DNA of 64,000 bases from Capra hircus (taxonomy: Eukaryota > Chordata > Mammalia > Artiodactyla > Bovidae): NCBI RefSeq assembly GCF_001704415.2, contig NC_030813.1:16262001-16326000 (forward strand), read 5' to 3'. This document shows, piece after piece, positions 36,670 through 49,115 of this stretch. Position 1 is the stretch's first letter. Every line of letters begins with the position of its first letter. A program made the position numbers and the translations under genes. A model generated the notes under the pieces. That model did no database searches. It was not told the DNA's origin and worked only from the letters and a program-made list of their open reading frames with translations.

Positions 36670-36974
36670 AGCACCCTAGGCCTCAGTGACAAAATTATGC
36701 TCCTTGGCCAGAGTTCTGTAAAAGACGTTCTGAGCTGGTTTTCAGATACCTGCTATTAGAAACTTTTAAAATAAACTTTTTTTTTTTTCCTTCTCACCAC
36801 ATTCTGATACTAAAGGGTGCAAGGATTGAATCTTAATATGATTCTTATAATTGAAATGAAACTCACCCAATACTTATACACTTTTCAAAGTATTAAAATA
36901 CTTCCTGAAAGAATTCTGTCTTGGTACACTTGTTAGCTAAGAGTTTCTGTCTATTGAAGGGCAAAGAGAGTGTA
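36670..36974. other. No gene seen
   Basis: AT-rich unassigned sequence. Confidence 0.4.
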
Positions 36975-37205
36975 TATAATGCTGCTACTTACTGGGAATT
37001 TACCGTAGGCTTGGCAGTACAGTATTTACTACACACAGGCTACATCATTTGAACACATAAATAATACTTTGATGTAGGTATTAATTCCTGATTTTTACTA
37101 GTAAGGAAACTAAGGTTGAGTGGTCTTGCCCAGGTCTCCTAAGTTAGAAAATGGTGGAGCTGGAGTTCAAACCTAGGCCTGCTGATTCTGAAGTTTAATG
37201 CTGGT
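36975..37205 (-). repeat. MIR SINE
   Basis: Reversed MIR: ggaaactaaggttgagtgg, then ggagctggagttcaaaccta. Confidence 0.78.
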
Positions 37206-38111
37206 GAGTGGCAACATTCATTTTTCAATTTTGAAGAATAAACTACCTAGTTGATTAAGAGTTTAGTTAACTTGTAGTTATAAGGGTTTAATTAGCTTGC
37301 AATTATAATAGCAAGTCGGGGTTCACAGTCTCGCTCCACCTTCTTTTTTCCAGAGATCACGTCCACTCATTGTGTCTTTAATCCACACTGTCCATTATGG
37401 AACTTTTCTAATATTTAATACTAGACGTCTAGGTAAAGACAACGCATAGTTAATGTACTTCACAAGAAGTCTTATGTCAGTTGAGTAACTTGACAGAAGC
37501 CCAAAACAGTATGAAAACCCACTTTTAGCCATTCAGTCTACCAGCTACTCCTCTGGATTTATTACTTGTTGACCTTTATTTTCATAAAAATCCATGTTGG
37601 CTTTTGTAATTTCATCTTCTGTGTTATTAACCCTCTGTGTTCATTTAGATCACTTAGAAATTTTTCTCCCCATCAAAAGGATTACCCCATCCTCTTTTTA
37701 AAGACTTAGTGGAACAAAATAGATACATTGAAGGCAGCCAAAAACTGATCCTGGGAAAAAGCACTCAATGAGTTGACTAGAAAGTAGATTATATCTTTTT
37801 AAAAAAGTTTATTTGAAAACTAAACAGAACTGAGGCCCAGATGGGGTTAAGTAACTTACTAAGACAAAATGGTTCCATAGGCCAGGCCAAGAACAGGAAA
37901 CCCCAGATCTTCCTCATAATTATTGTGTGGCTAAGGGTAGACCCTGCTGCTCTCTGTGGTTCATTTCCTTTTCCTCCTTGTGATGTCAAAGAGTCTGAGA
38001 AACATACATTGAAAAGTTCTAGAGATCCATTAAAAAAAACCGCATAAAATATTAGTAGCATAACTTTCTAGTCCTTTGGCTTAAGTCAAGACTCAGCTGA
38101 GGCTTAGTTTT
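37206..38111. other. No gene; possible MIR at 37,815-37,920 (minus)
   Basis: aactgaggcccagatggggttaag at 37,827 is MIR-like. The rest is unassigned. Confidence 0.4.
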
Positions 38112-38118
38112 CTTTCTG

Positions 38119-38312
38119 GTGTGTGTGTCCAGTCATGTCTGACTCTGCGACTATATGGACTGTAGCCCCCTCCTATCTCCATGTAATTTTCCAGGCAATA
38201 ACAGCGGAGCAGGCTGCAATTTCATGCTCCAGAGGATCTTCCCAACCCACGGATTGAACCTGTGTCTCCTACATTGGCAGGCGGATTCTTTACCACTGTG
38301 CCACCTACCTGA
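38119..38312 (-). mobile_element. Bov-tA SINE with TG tail
   Basis: Reverse copy with a gtgtgtgtgt tail and a diverged body, ending accactgtgccacctacctg. Confidence 0.87.
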
Positions 38313-38611
38313 GGCGAAAACAGTGAAAAAGGCAGGAGGTGACCTGGGAGAGGGTGACGTGGAGAAGGAGAGTTGGCTGGAACTAGGTCTTCCGTCTGCT
38401 CAGACACGGCCTTACACACTTCTATGATAAGATTCTCTATTACTTCTAATGCCCAAACTCTTCTGGTAGAGGGATCAACCATTCCTGTTTGTCTGAGACT
38501 GTTTGGGGGAGATGGGTCCCAGAAGGTGGGACTTTTAGTGCTAAAACCAGGAAAGGCCTGAGCAAATCAGGATGAGCTAGTTAACCTTCTTGTGTTCTCT
38601 CTCTCTTTTCT
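38313..38611. other. No gene seen
   Basis: Unassigned sequence. Confidence 0.4.
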
Positions 38612-38945
38612 TAAAATTAATTTTTATTGGAGTATAGTTGCTTTGCAATGTTGTATTAGTTTCTACTGTACAGCAGAATGAATCAGCCACATATAATATG
38701 TATGTCCCCTCCCCTTTGAACTTCCTTTCTATTCAGGTGCATTGAGTTCCCTGTGTTATACAGTGTGTTCTCATTCATTATCTATTTTATATATAGTATC
38801 AATAGTGTACATGTATCAATCCCAGTCAGAAAAACAAATACTGCATGTTAATGCATTTATGTGGAATCTGGAAAAATGGTATATATAGATGATCTTATTT
38901 GCAAAGCCGAAATAGAGACACAGACATAGAAAATAAATGTATGGA
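38612..38945 (-). repeat. Artiodactyl L1 fragment
   Basis: ttattggagtatagttgctttgc and agttccctgtgttatacagtg blocks; same family as 17,498. Confidence 0.7.
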
Positions 38946-38955
38946 TTTCTTTTTT

Positions 38956-39095
38956 TAGATAGCATCACACTCAATGGACATGAATTTGAGCAAACTCCAG
39001 GAGATAATGGAGGACAGAGGAGCCTGGTGTGCTATAGTCCTTGGGATCGTGAAGAGTCAGGCAGGACTTAGCGTCTGAACAACAGTAACAACTCT
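38956..39095 (+). mobile_element. Old BovB 3' end fragment
   Basis: tagatagcatcacactcaatgg through gcgtctgaacaacagtaac. More diverged than the other BovB copies and with an aacaac tail. Confidence 0.8.
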
Positions 39096-40774
39096 TTCTA
39101 AAACGCAAGCTAGTTTTAAATTTTCTCTCTATTTTTAGAAAAGATCAGTGTCTCTTCATTAAGAACCATATTCAATAGCTGACTTATATTTAGGGGGCCA
39201 TTGCATGAAAAAGATGTATCTTAGATCATAGACTCATGCTCAGTAAGATGAGGTGCTCATAGTATAAGAGTGCGTCAGGAACAGAATATGTCCTAAGGAA
39301 AAGCAGATCTTATTGTAGCTCAAGCTTACACAGGGTTATACATTCATTGAGAGGAACAGCCATAGAACTGCAGGCATTGTTTAAATTATTTATATTCTCA
39401 GGATCCCCACCCTTCACTCCACAAGCCCGTATAATTAAATTCACATAATTTAAATCCCTCTACTGAAAGAGACATCTGTATGTAGAAGAAGCCTGATATA
39501 GCAGTCAAAGACCTCAGAGAATGTGGAGAGTGGCTTGGAGGTGAGCAGTTGTTAAAAACAAGTGTGACGCATATGAGATAGGGAACTTCCAATCACAGTT
39601 TGGGCTGAGCCTCCAAACACTGAGAATAAAACAGGACATGCCCGGTCACAGTCATGCACAGACGTAGGTCCTGAATTCTGCCTTCAGGACATGCTACATG
39701 ATGGAGGTCAAAGAAGCTCTAAGAAAAAGATCTGGGGGGAGAGAATTGTGGTATGAGTAGCCAGTTCTCCCATGGGTGAAGGGAGTGGGTATGTTTGGGT
39801 TATACACATTCACACATAAGCTACTTGAGAGAGGCTTCAAGGAGCCCTTCTGGAAGCCTGACACACGTCTGCTGGGGTTGACAATGCATATGTGCTGATA
39901 CTGACACACCACGGGAAGACTGAAGGGGAGAGCTGTGTACTTTCACTAACTGCAAGGAAAGGATACATGAATGTTCCTTTGGAGCAAGTAAACCCGTCAG
40001 GATTGGGGACAGAGGAATAGACTCAGCCTAGAGCCAACTTAAAAGTCATCTTGCCAAGAGGACTGCCTGGAGGGTTATGGAACACCAACAGAGAGAATCT
40101 GGAGTGTACTGCCAAATGCTCTGGAGATTAGAGTTGGGGTTACTAGTGACCAGCAGAGAAAAAGGCCCCTTCCTTTAAAAAATGTAGACTTCTGAGGAAA
40201 CTTCAAAACCACTCTGCTAGAGAACGTTCCAGCTCTAATCAACAGCCAGGCTCAGAGTGTTCCAGTGTTAGATCACAATGGCACCAGCTACCATGATAAC
40301 CTTCACTGCAGGCTTTCCCATAATACCCTTTTCCCTGGTGCAGACCATGGAAAGGTCAAGGATGCTGACAGGATGCTGGAATAGAAGGAGGTGAAATTAG
40401 GAAGGAGAATAAAAGCTGACACATACCATTCTCTCCCACTCTGTCCGCCACACAAAGCCTTCCAGGTCGAAAGGGTTTTGAACTGATAGACGAAAATCTC
40501 TGCATTAGATAAAAGTTGGAGATGTTGATGATTTCACATAACTGGATATCTTAATTATTCAAATATAACCTCTTGGGGCAGAGAGAGATCGGAGTCATGA
40601 AGAAAATGATGGAAAAGTTATAGGACCAGCTCACGATTTCATTCAAAGTATAGGAAGAAACCAGTTCTTAGATTGGATTTAAAGGGACTGTGTGTCTGTG
40701 TGTGTTTGTATATGTATATAGAGTGACAGAGAAAGAGCAAGAGAGAGACCCGCTTGAGTTCAGCCTGTTTAACA
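39096..40774. other. No gene seen
   Basis: 1.7 kb without a recognised repeat; a tgtgtctgtgtgtgtttgt tract lies near 40,690-40,710. No exon supported. Confidence 0.45.
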
Positions 40775-40982
40775 ACAGTGGGCGTTTACACTATACTTAT
40801 TATGTGTCTGGCATTGTTCTTTTTCATGTGATAAATCACTTACTACTCATAGCAGCTCTATGAGACAGGTACTATTATTTCTCACATTTTGCAGATGAGG
40901 AACTTGAGAGCCAAAGAAGTAAAAGTAATTTGACAAGGTCACACACCCAATAAGTGGAGAAGTTGGGGTTAAAACTCAGATA
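40775..40982 (-). repeat. MIR SINE
   Basis: Near-complete reversed MIR: gtctggcattgttcttttt, ttgcagatgaggaacttgag, ggtcacacacccaataagtgg. Confidence 0.85.
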
Positions 40983-41015
40983 TAACCTAGGAGTTCATAC
41001 TCCTAATCGCAATTC

Positions 41016-41203
41016 ACAGGTGGTGCTAGCGGTAAAGAACGTGTCTGCCAATGCAGGAGACACAAGGGACGCAGGTTCGATCCCTGGATTGGAAAGATCC
41101 CCTGGAGAAGAAATGCAACCCACTCCAGTATTCTTGCCTGGAGAATTCCATGGATAGAGGAGCCACGGGGTCACAGAGTTGGACACAACTGAAGTGATTT
41201 ACC
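41016..41203 (+). mobile_element. Bov-tA SINE, some internal loss
   Basis: caggtggtgctagcggtaaag to gttggacacaactgaagtg. The end of the Bov-A body is shortened. Confidence 0.88.
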
Positions 41204-42318
41204 ATATTTAGCACAATCGCAATATGCTTTGCTTGTTCTCTTAAGAAAATGGTTACAAAAAGATGCTGAGGGACTCACAGAAAAATGGTTTTTGATTGAG
41301 CAAGTTAGAGCAATGGTCTGGAAGCACCTCTCATGTAGGAGGCGGCTGCCAATGGCAGGCACCTTGGAACTCCAGCTGGAATTTGAGGGCATTGTAAACG
41401 TGGGGTTGCTGTAGGTTTTCATCCCCACAGGACTCTCAGCAGACCTGGGGTGGGGGTTGCCACTTTTCACCAACAGAGAGACTTTCTTAGACATGGGTCC
41501 ATTGAAGGCTTTTCTTTTTGAATATTACCTATTCTATTTCTCCCCTTTTGAATTATTTTGCTTCTGCTCCGATCTCCACTTCCGGGCTCCTTTTTGTCTT
41601 GAGTCATCAGAGTGCTAATGTTAAACGCCATTGTTTCGTTATGTCCCTCCTTCAACTTCAAGACTGACTTAAAATCTTTCCTGATTAAGTAAGTACTAAG
41701 TCCCATATATCGTGCATAATGCTTACTTTCGTATGCAAGGATTACAGACATCACAGCTTCAGAACGTGCCCCAAATTATTCGATTTGATTAATTGTTGGA
41801 GAAAAGGTAATTTCCATAATAAATTAGACATAATGGAGAATATATTAATGAAAAATTTTGTAGATCCATTTTTGCAGAGTTAAAATTTTCCAACCTTGAA
41901 AGTCAGTGAATACAAAGTCGTAGTTTTCGTGAATGCTATTAGTCTCTTACACTTTTTATATCATTGTAATATAGTGAAAATTATCTTATTCTATTCATGC
42001 AAAATTTATTGTCCAAAGAATGAGGCTGCACTGAGGCTCACAGCAGGAAAAGTTAGGCACTTGAATGCTATTTTTCTTATTCCATTCTGGCCATACTACC
42101 TAAAGTGCCAGTCAATTGTGTGAAGAAAGTGGTTGGAAATTAGTGAGGAATCAGATAAAGGAAGGAATATTGGGAAGTCAAACTAAGATCACTTAGAAGG
42201 GGGCTGGGTTCTCCTTTTCTACTCTAACTTCTCATCTTCCAACTTGGACTTCTTAAAAGAGTAAATCTTGGATAGGTTCAATATAAAATTACAGTTTTCT
42301 AAATTATTTTTTTAATAT
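41204..42318. other. No gene seen
   Basis: Unassigned. Frames at 41,171-41,494 and 41,467-41,754 (minus) show no domain. Confidence 0.45.
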
Positions 42319-42456
42319 ATGCGTGCATGCACGCATGCTCAGTTGCTCAGTCATGTCCGACTCTTTGTGGCTCCGGGACTGTAGGCTGCCAGGTTGCTCT
42401 GTCCATGCAACTTCCCAGGCAAGAACACTGGAGAGGGTTGCCATTTGCTTCTCAAA
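42319..42456 (-). mobile_element. Bov-tA fragment with palindromic tail
   Basis: The tail is atgcgtgcatgcacgcat, an 18-bp perfect palindrome (42,319-42,336), followed by the Bov-A body; the tRNA-like part is absent. Confidence 0.88.
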
Positions 42457-45097
42457 CATTTTCACCACCTTAGAGTAATTACTCTGTATTTTTAATTTTT
42501 GAAAGTAGAATAAAGATTAAGTTCTAGACTTGAAAGAAACTTCATTCATTCATTCACTCTTTTTTAAACAGGTGTTTTCATTAGATATTTTCCAACACTT
42601 ACTCAACTATGTCTGATCTACCAAAATGGCAATTTCATGTGAGTCAACTAAATGCTGTGTGTCTGGGACTCCGTTAAGTGCTTAGTTAGAATGGGCTTAT
42701 CCAGTCCCTCACTTTACAAAGGAGAAAGGAAAACAAAGCTAGCTTGTAAAGTCTGTTGATAAAACTATTATAAGAACAATAAAGAATAATACATTTCTAA
42801 GAGCTGAACAAAAATATGCTTGTTAGTATATGCATTGGAGGTGTAGTTTTGTTTCCTCTGGATTTACAGCTCCTGTGGCTCCATTCATTCTCCTGATACT
42901 TTATTGTTCTACATTTTGAACATGTTGATGAAGTCCTATGTCATAGGCACTTAAAAAAGAAAATGAAAAGAAACTTCCTAAAGTGTAAACAAATAAAAAC
43001 ATTATAAAGTGGGAAAGTCTGAAAACATGCCTGTGTATTTTTCATGTTAAGGTGGAAAAGTCTTTAGCCTCCTGGGTAAATATTCATTATCTTAATTGAC
43101 TTCTGGCTAGTTAAGTCTTTGGGAGGATAAAAAATAGTCTGTGGGCAAAATACTTTTGCTGGAAACTATAGGAGTGGAATGAAAGCAACATCTGAATTTC
43201 ACTCTGAAACCCAGAAAATCTAATACAGTAATAATGATTTCATCATGCTGCTTTTTCCAGGCATGATCAATAAAAGAGAGGAAGTCAAGTCCTACTTTGA
43301 ACACTGGAGTTCAATAAAGAACCAAGTAGAAGAGCTGAAAAAGAAATCAGAACTACATTAATTTGGAAGCACACACTGGTAAGAGAAAGTCCAAACAGAG
43401 GAGTGTGAAGAGAAATGGAAAGAAACAAAACTGTTCCATTAAAAAGGTGTTTAAAGGGCTTATTCTCCCTCAGTGTGCATACATATAAATTCCATTAGTG
43501 TTAATAGACCTAACTGCATGACTCACGTGGAGAATAGAGTGACTTGTGTATATGTAGTTAAATGAAGTCTAGGAAAAGTCAGTTAAAAACCACAGATGAT
43601 AGTTCAGGGGTCTAATAGACTTATGGATATCTGCAAGAAAGGTGTTTAATTTTAATCAACGGAATAATGTGTTTTTCTTTCGCTTAAAACAGAAGTTATA
43701 AAAATGGCAAATGGAAATAAGCCTAAATTTAGCTCTTAAAATTATTGCTTAAAGGTAAGGGATATATTTTGTGCTTTAAATGGTAAAATTGATCCCTTTT
43801 GTGAAACATTTATAATTTGTATTCAAATTAGAAGTCATATAAGGAATTCAAACTGCTGTCCATTTTTCCTAGCTTTCATAGTCAGAAAGAAGAGAGAGAA
43901 ACAAAGAGAGGAAGAGAGAGGGAGAAAGAGACAGAGAGAGTCAGGGATAGATTCATTTACACAGAGACTAAACTCTGCTCTTTGGTTATTTATAAAACAG
44001 AACATAAACCAAATTTTTAAGAAAATGCATAATGGTACACAAACTAGTAGATGGAAATCTCATAATCAAGGGAGAAATTGTTTCTGGAAGAAACCTTGTG
44101 ATTACTTTGCAGTAGTTCAAGCGAACAATAAAGCTCTTTATCCAGAAGAGATAGAAAACCAAGGATGTTTTTCTTCATAGAAAAAAGTGAACGGTTACAA
44201 ATAAAAGTTTTCTTTATGAGTATTTACCACTTATGTCTTATAAGCCATGCCTTATTTGAAACCAGGCATGTTGTAATCCTTTACCTTAGTCCTCATGATT
44301 CTATGTGTATTAAAAAGGTTCTCAAATATTTAAGTAAAGATGAATAAATGAAGATGAAAGTGGATTTGGAAATAAAAAAAATGTCTTGCTTGAAGTGTTT
44401 TCTTTGAAGTGTCTTATCTTTCCTCTGCTTTTGGAAAAAGTTGGGTTTAGCACTGAGAAATGCTTTAGACAGAAGTTGAATGCGTCAGTACTGACGTGAT
44501 CTTTTTTTCCTAGCAAAAGGAACTACATTTAGGAAGAAGAATGTGAGAGAATTCTCTTTTGGTTTAGTTTAATAAGAAGCAGATCTTAGAGGGACTTGAT
44601 ATCATGCATTTGCATTAAGCTTTAATCCTTTACTCTATATCTCTAGTTTTATGGTACTGAAGTCATACTTATTATAAAGCAGTAAGTCTCTAATATTGCT
44701 ATCTCCTTCCAATCCATTTTAATTTTTAATCATTTTAAAGGATTCTATAGATTCTAAGACCTAATACAGCAATAGTTTTGAAGCAGAAGTTTTATAAAAT
44801 TTGCCTATTCAACTGCACTAGCATCAGATATACATACTGTGTACTGTTTAAACAACCAGCTCTAAGTTAGGAAAGTTATTAATAACTATGGGAAGCCTAA
44901 GAAGACTATATGATGTCATTTCTTCACTGATAGTGCATATACAGTAGTACCAGAACTAGAAGGGTGAATTTAGTTTTAATGTAAATACTAATTACTAGAG
45001 TGATGCTGCTAAGATGAGGCTGCTGGGAGGGCTGACATAGAGGGTGGGATGGGAAACTGAAAATTGCACATATTAAAAAGAATTTTAAAGGGCTCTG
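42457..45097. other. No gene; GA-rich simple repeat at 43,883-43,941
   Basis: 2.6 kb of AT-rich sequence without recognised ruminant repeats, the longest such gap in the desert. The GA tract (agagagagaaacaaagag and similar) is the only low-complexity feature. Confidence 0.5.
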
Positions 45098-45098
45098 C

Positions 45099-45285
45099 AG
45101 GACTTCCCTGGTGGACCAGTGGCTAAGGCTCCATTCCCTCAATGCAGTGAGCCTGGGTTCCGCCCCTAGTCAGGGAAGCAGATCCCACATGCAGCAGCTA
45201 GAGTTTGCATACTGATAAAGATTCCGCATACCACAACTAAGACCCAGTGAAGCCAAATAAACAAATAAAATAAATATTTTTAAAA
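45099..45285 (+). mobile_element. CHR-type tRNA SINE, forward
   Basis: Starts aggacttccctggtggaccag and ends gccaaataaacaaataaaat. Confidence 0.82.
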
Positions 45286-45291
45286 CAGGGT

Positions 45292-45960
45292 TTTGTAATA
45301 CCAAGTGTTGGGGCATGTGTAGAGCACCTGGAACTCTCATACATAGCTGGTGGGAGTGTCAACGGTGCCCACTTTGAAAAATGGTGCAGCAGTATTTCTT
45401 AGTGCCAAGCATTTGCAAAACGTATGAACCAATCATCTTCTAGGTACACACACATCAGAAACGCATAGATATTTACCTAAAGACTCAAGCAAGTTATAGA
45501 AACACTATTTGTAATAGCCAAAGATTGCATCCAATCTAAATATCCATCAATTGTAATATGGATAAATAAATTGTGTTATAGTCAAGCATAGAAATATTGG
45601 GTTGGCCAAAAAGTTAGTTTGAGTTTTTCCTTAAGATATAACTCAAACTAACTTTTTGGCCAACCCAATGGATACAGTAACCGGGATAAATATGGATACT
45701 GCATGGAATCTCAGAAACATAGCATTGAGCAAAGAAGGCAGGGGAAGACAAGTCTGTACTGTTTGAATCCATTTATAGAAAGTTAAAAAGAAGCAGGCTT
45801 CAGTTCTTTGTGGAATGGCAGAGCAAGTTGTGCCTGTTTCTTAATCTGGGCATAGGTTACCCAGCAGGGATCACTTAGTGAGCATTTATGGAGCCGGACA
45901 CTTTTGATTTGTGCAGTTTTCTATTTTTGGATACATGTTAACTTTCAATAAAAAATTTAC
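45292..45960 (+). repeat. Ancient L1 3' region, split by a mariner hairpin
   Basis: Conserved L1 blocks: cacctggaactctcatacat, tatccatcaattgtaatatgg, gaatctcagaaacatagcat, and an aataaaaaa-type 3' end. The mariner element at 45,596-45,669 interrupts it. Confidence 0.75.
45596..45669. mobile_element. Mariner-type MITE, perfect 30-bp inverted repeat
   Basis: Arms 45,596-45,625 and 45,640-45,669 are exact reverse complements (attgggttggccaaaaag start) with a 14-base loop. The ends match the ruminant mariner terminal repeat. The target TA is kept on the left and reads TG on the right. The transcript would fold into a miRNA-precursor-like hairpin. Confidence 0.9.
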
Positions 45961-46584
45961 TTTCATCCTCAAATAAGTATAGGCCTCATGGAAGCTTGGG
46001 AAGTCAAGCCCTAAGGAAAGAACTTTAGGGAAGAACTTCCCTTTTCTTCAAAAGGGAAGAAAAATTGGGAGAGTGTTGTGGTCAGTGCATCCAGTCTATG
46101 ATCACTTAAGGGAATACAGTGAGTATTTTGATAAAACCTGAGGTCGTGATAAATAATAATATAGACTCACCATTAGTATTCAGAAAATCTGAGGAGATTC
46201 AAGCTTCAGTCAGAATAGTCACAGATATGGTTTTCAAAAGAGCAGGGACAAATAAGACTAGAAGACAAGATGAAATGCCAGGGTTGAAAAAGCAAATGTT
46301 GATACATAAACAGAGTATCACATGGTAGTTTAGAATGAAGAGCCTGCAAAACCATGAGTGGGTTTAAAGTTCTCTTGCCCATGCATGAGGCCTGGGCAAC
46401 TTTGTAAGGTTTATAGAGAAGGCTAGAAAACAAAATGATGTGACTTCATGACTTACCATTTTATTTATAAATCAGTTATCACATAGTCATGCCCTATACT
46501 TGTAAATTTCCTTCTGTTTTTCAAACTATGCTCTGACTTCCACATGTAAAACATGGTGCAACAAGCAAATCAGATATTTAAAAA
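45961..46584. other. No gene seen
   Basis: Unassigned sequence. Confidence 0.4.
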
Positions 46585-46772
46585 TTAATTAATCAGGCTG
46601 CATCAGGTCTTAGTTGTGGAATGTGGGCTCTTCTGTTGTGGCAGGGGCGCTCCAGTTGTGGCAGACGGGCTCCAGAGAGCATGTGGGATCTTAGTTCCCT
46701 GACTAGGGATCAAATCCACGTTCTCTGCATTGCAAGGTGGAGTCCCCACCACTGGACCACCAGCAAAGTCCC
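46585..46772 (-). mobile_element. CHR-type tRNA SINE
   Basis: From ttaattaatcaggctgcatc to ggaccaccagcaaagtccc. Confidence 0.8.
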
Positions 46773-46876
46773 AGTAAACCAGGTTTTATTTACTTTTTTC
46801 ATTCCCAGTCTTTTTTTGATGCAGAGTTATAATGAAACTGGAAAAGACTTCAAATAAAATTCCCACTGATTTATGG

Positions 46877-47022
46877 TTGAGAGATGGTTGGATGGCATCA
46901 TCCATTCAATGGACATGAGTTGAGCAAACTCCAGAAGATAGAGAAGGACAAGGAAGCCTGGCGTGCTGCAAAGAGGGTTGCAAAGAATCGGATTCTACTT
47001 AGAAACTGAACAACAACAACTG
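46877..47022 (+). mobile_element. Old BovB 3' end fragment
   Basis: gagatggttggatggcatcat to agaaactgaacaacaacaac; similar to the piece at 38,956. Confidence 0.8.
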
Positions 47023-47054
47023 ATTTATGGATCCCAGGTAAAGTGAAGCAATAA

Positions 47055-47245
47055 TAAAAGCTAACAATTACTTGGTACTTGTTGTATATGAGACACTGTC
47101 CTTAACATTTTACATCTACACTCTTGTTTAATTCTCACAATTATCCTGAAACAGAGGAAAATGTGTACGGTGATGAGGAGCAGAGCCAGGGTCAAGGCCA
47201 GGTTAGCCTGACTTCAAACTGTATTCAGTTTTATCCTGTCAACTA
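47055..47245 (-). repeat. MIR SINE
   Basis: Reversed MIR: acttggtacttgttgtatatg and tctcacaattatcctgaaac. Confidence 0.68.
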
Positions 47246-48629
47246 TATTTAGCCATCAGACATAAAAATGCTTTGAAATCTCAGTGAATGTACCTGTGAG
47301 TCTTCCTTAACTCAGCTCTTACCAAAAAGAGAAGGCCATCCTCACCACCCCACTAGGTCCCGTTTTTTTCATCTATGAGAGCTGGATCACATCCACAGGA
47401 AGCCATCAGAAGGAGAGGGAGGTGGTGGGAGATCTCTCTAACAGGAAAGGTTGGCTCGTCCTTGGCAAAGACCAGCACAATACGGCTCCTGTGTCCTTGA
47501 ATGGAGCTCCTTAGGGTGACCCTCCCTCTTTCTGTGTGGCCAGCCTTCACCTCTCCCCACCCGCACACGCAGCCTCTGCTTCCCTTTGATCATCCTTCAG
47601 TGTGAGCTGCGGTCTCTTCTTTCCCCAGTCGTCTATGACAAAGAGAGCCTGGTGTCTTTCTCTTAAGGGGAGACCAAGGGGTGGTGGATCTTGAAATATG
47701 CCCTTTCTTCATCTCTGTGGGTGCGGGATCAATACACAGAGATCACAAACTCATATATCTACAGAAGGGACACTTCTTTAAATGACTGACAGCAGAGGCG
47801 GTGAGGCCTTATTGTCTAGATTTTTCATAGAGAAAAATAGGGTTAAAATGTGTGTGCGTGTATGTGTAGGGGGTGTGGATTTGAGGGTCTAAAATTCACT
47901 GATGGCAAGGAGAAGGGCTGAACGCTGCGTTTATAGGACGTTTTTCACTAGATTGAGAAAGTGAACATGCAGGGTGTGAAGGGTGATGGTGGGGGACTGA
48001 TGGGAAATGTGGCCAGCAGGAAAAATTAATCTTTCTCTGGGGATGCAGCATCTACTTAGCCCCAGCTGATGGCTGCCAGTTGGCAGTGAAAACAGTTGCC
48101 AGATCTTCTGAGCTTTTAGAAGATGGAAATCCAGATTTTTTTTTAATGGGAAACCTCCTATTTTTAAAATGCCATGTGGGCCAAACCAAACATGATTGTG
48201 GGCCGCATTCAGCCTGTGGCCTACCATTCTGAAACCTTTGATTTATAGTCCTCGCAGAACATGACGTTTCGGTTCCAATTTGTAATCCCGAGGCTTGTTC
48301 CTTCCAGACTCAGTTCAGGTTCTCTGTACTTCGCCTTCCTCCTTCACTCTTTTATTATTGACACACATGTCTGATGCCCCCCCCAAGATGACACATTCTT
48401 TGTATGGCACAGCTTGCATCTTTTTCAGTTTGCTATCTTCTCTGTGGTTTTCTATTGAACTGTAAATAGAGCAACACTCAGTCAGTGCTGGCTTGACAAG
48501 TGTTTGTTAATACAAGCGCAAAGCTAGTCTGGGGAAGTAAAAAACTACGTGGGGCCCATTTGCTGAAACATAATTTGCCAAAAAACAAGTATCTGAAAGC
48601 CATTTTGGGATTTCCACTTTCAGTGATGT
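47246..48629. other. No gene seen
   Basis: Somewhat more GC-rich than surroundings at 47,340-47,700 but with no exon or repeat I can support. Confidence 0.45.
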
Positions 48630-48822
48630 ATGTATGTGAAGTCGCTCAGTCGTGTCCAACTCTTTGCGACCCCATGGACTGTAGCCTACCAGGCTCCTTA
48701 GTCCGTGGAATTTTCCAGGCAAGAGTACTGGAGTGGGTTGCCATTTCCTTCTCCAGGGGATCTTCCCAACCCAGGGATGGAACCCGGGTCTCTCGCACTG
48801 CAGGCAGACACTTTACCGTTGA
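48630..48822 (-). mobile_element. Bov-tA SINE
   Basis: Reverse copy with a gtatgtatgtg tail, ending gcaggcagacactttaccg; the outer tRNA head is lost. Confidence 0.9.
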
Positions 48823-48903
48823 TGATAATTCATTCCAATGTTTTTTGTAAAATAAACTAAAATATCTGAAAAAATATAGAAAACACATTATTAAGAACAT
48901 CAA

Positions 48904-49115
48904 GGGGCTTCCCCTAGAGCTCAGCGGTAAAGAATCTGCCTGCCGATGTAGGAGACATGGGTTTGATCCCTGTGTCAGGCAGATCCCATGAAGGAGGAAA
49001 TGGCAACTCACTCCAGTATTCTTGTCTGGAGAGTCTCATGGACAAAGCAGCCTAGCAGGCTACGGTCCATAGGGTCTCAAAGAGTCAGATGTGATGGAGC
49101 AGCTACGCATGTGAG
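48904..49115 (+). mobile_element. Bov-tA SINE
   Basis: Forward copy from ggggcttcccctagagctcag; diverged towards the 3' end. Head-to-head pair with the preceding SINE. Confidence 0.88.
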
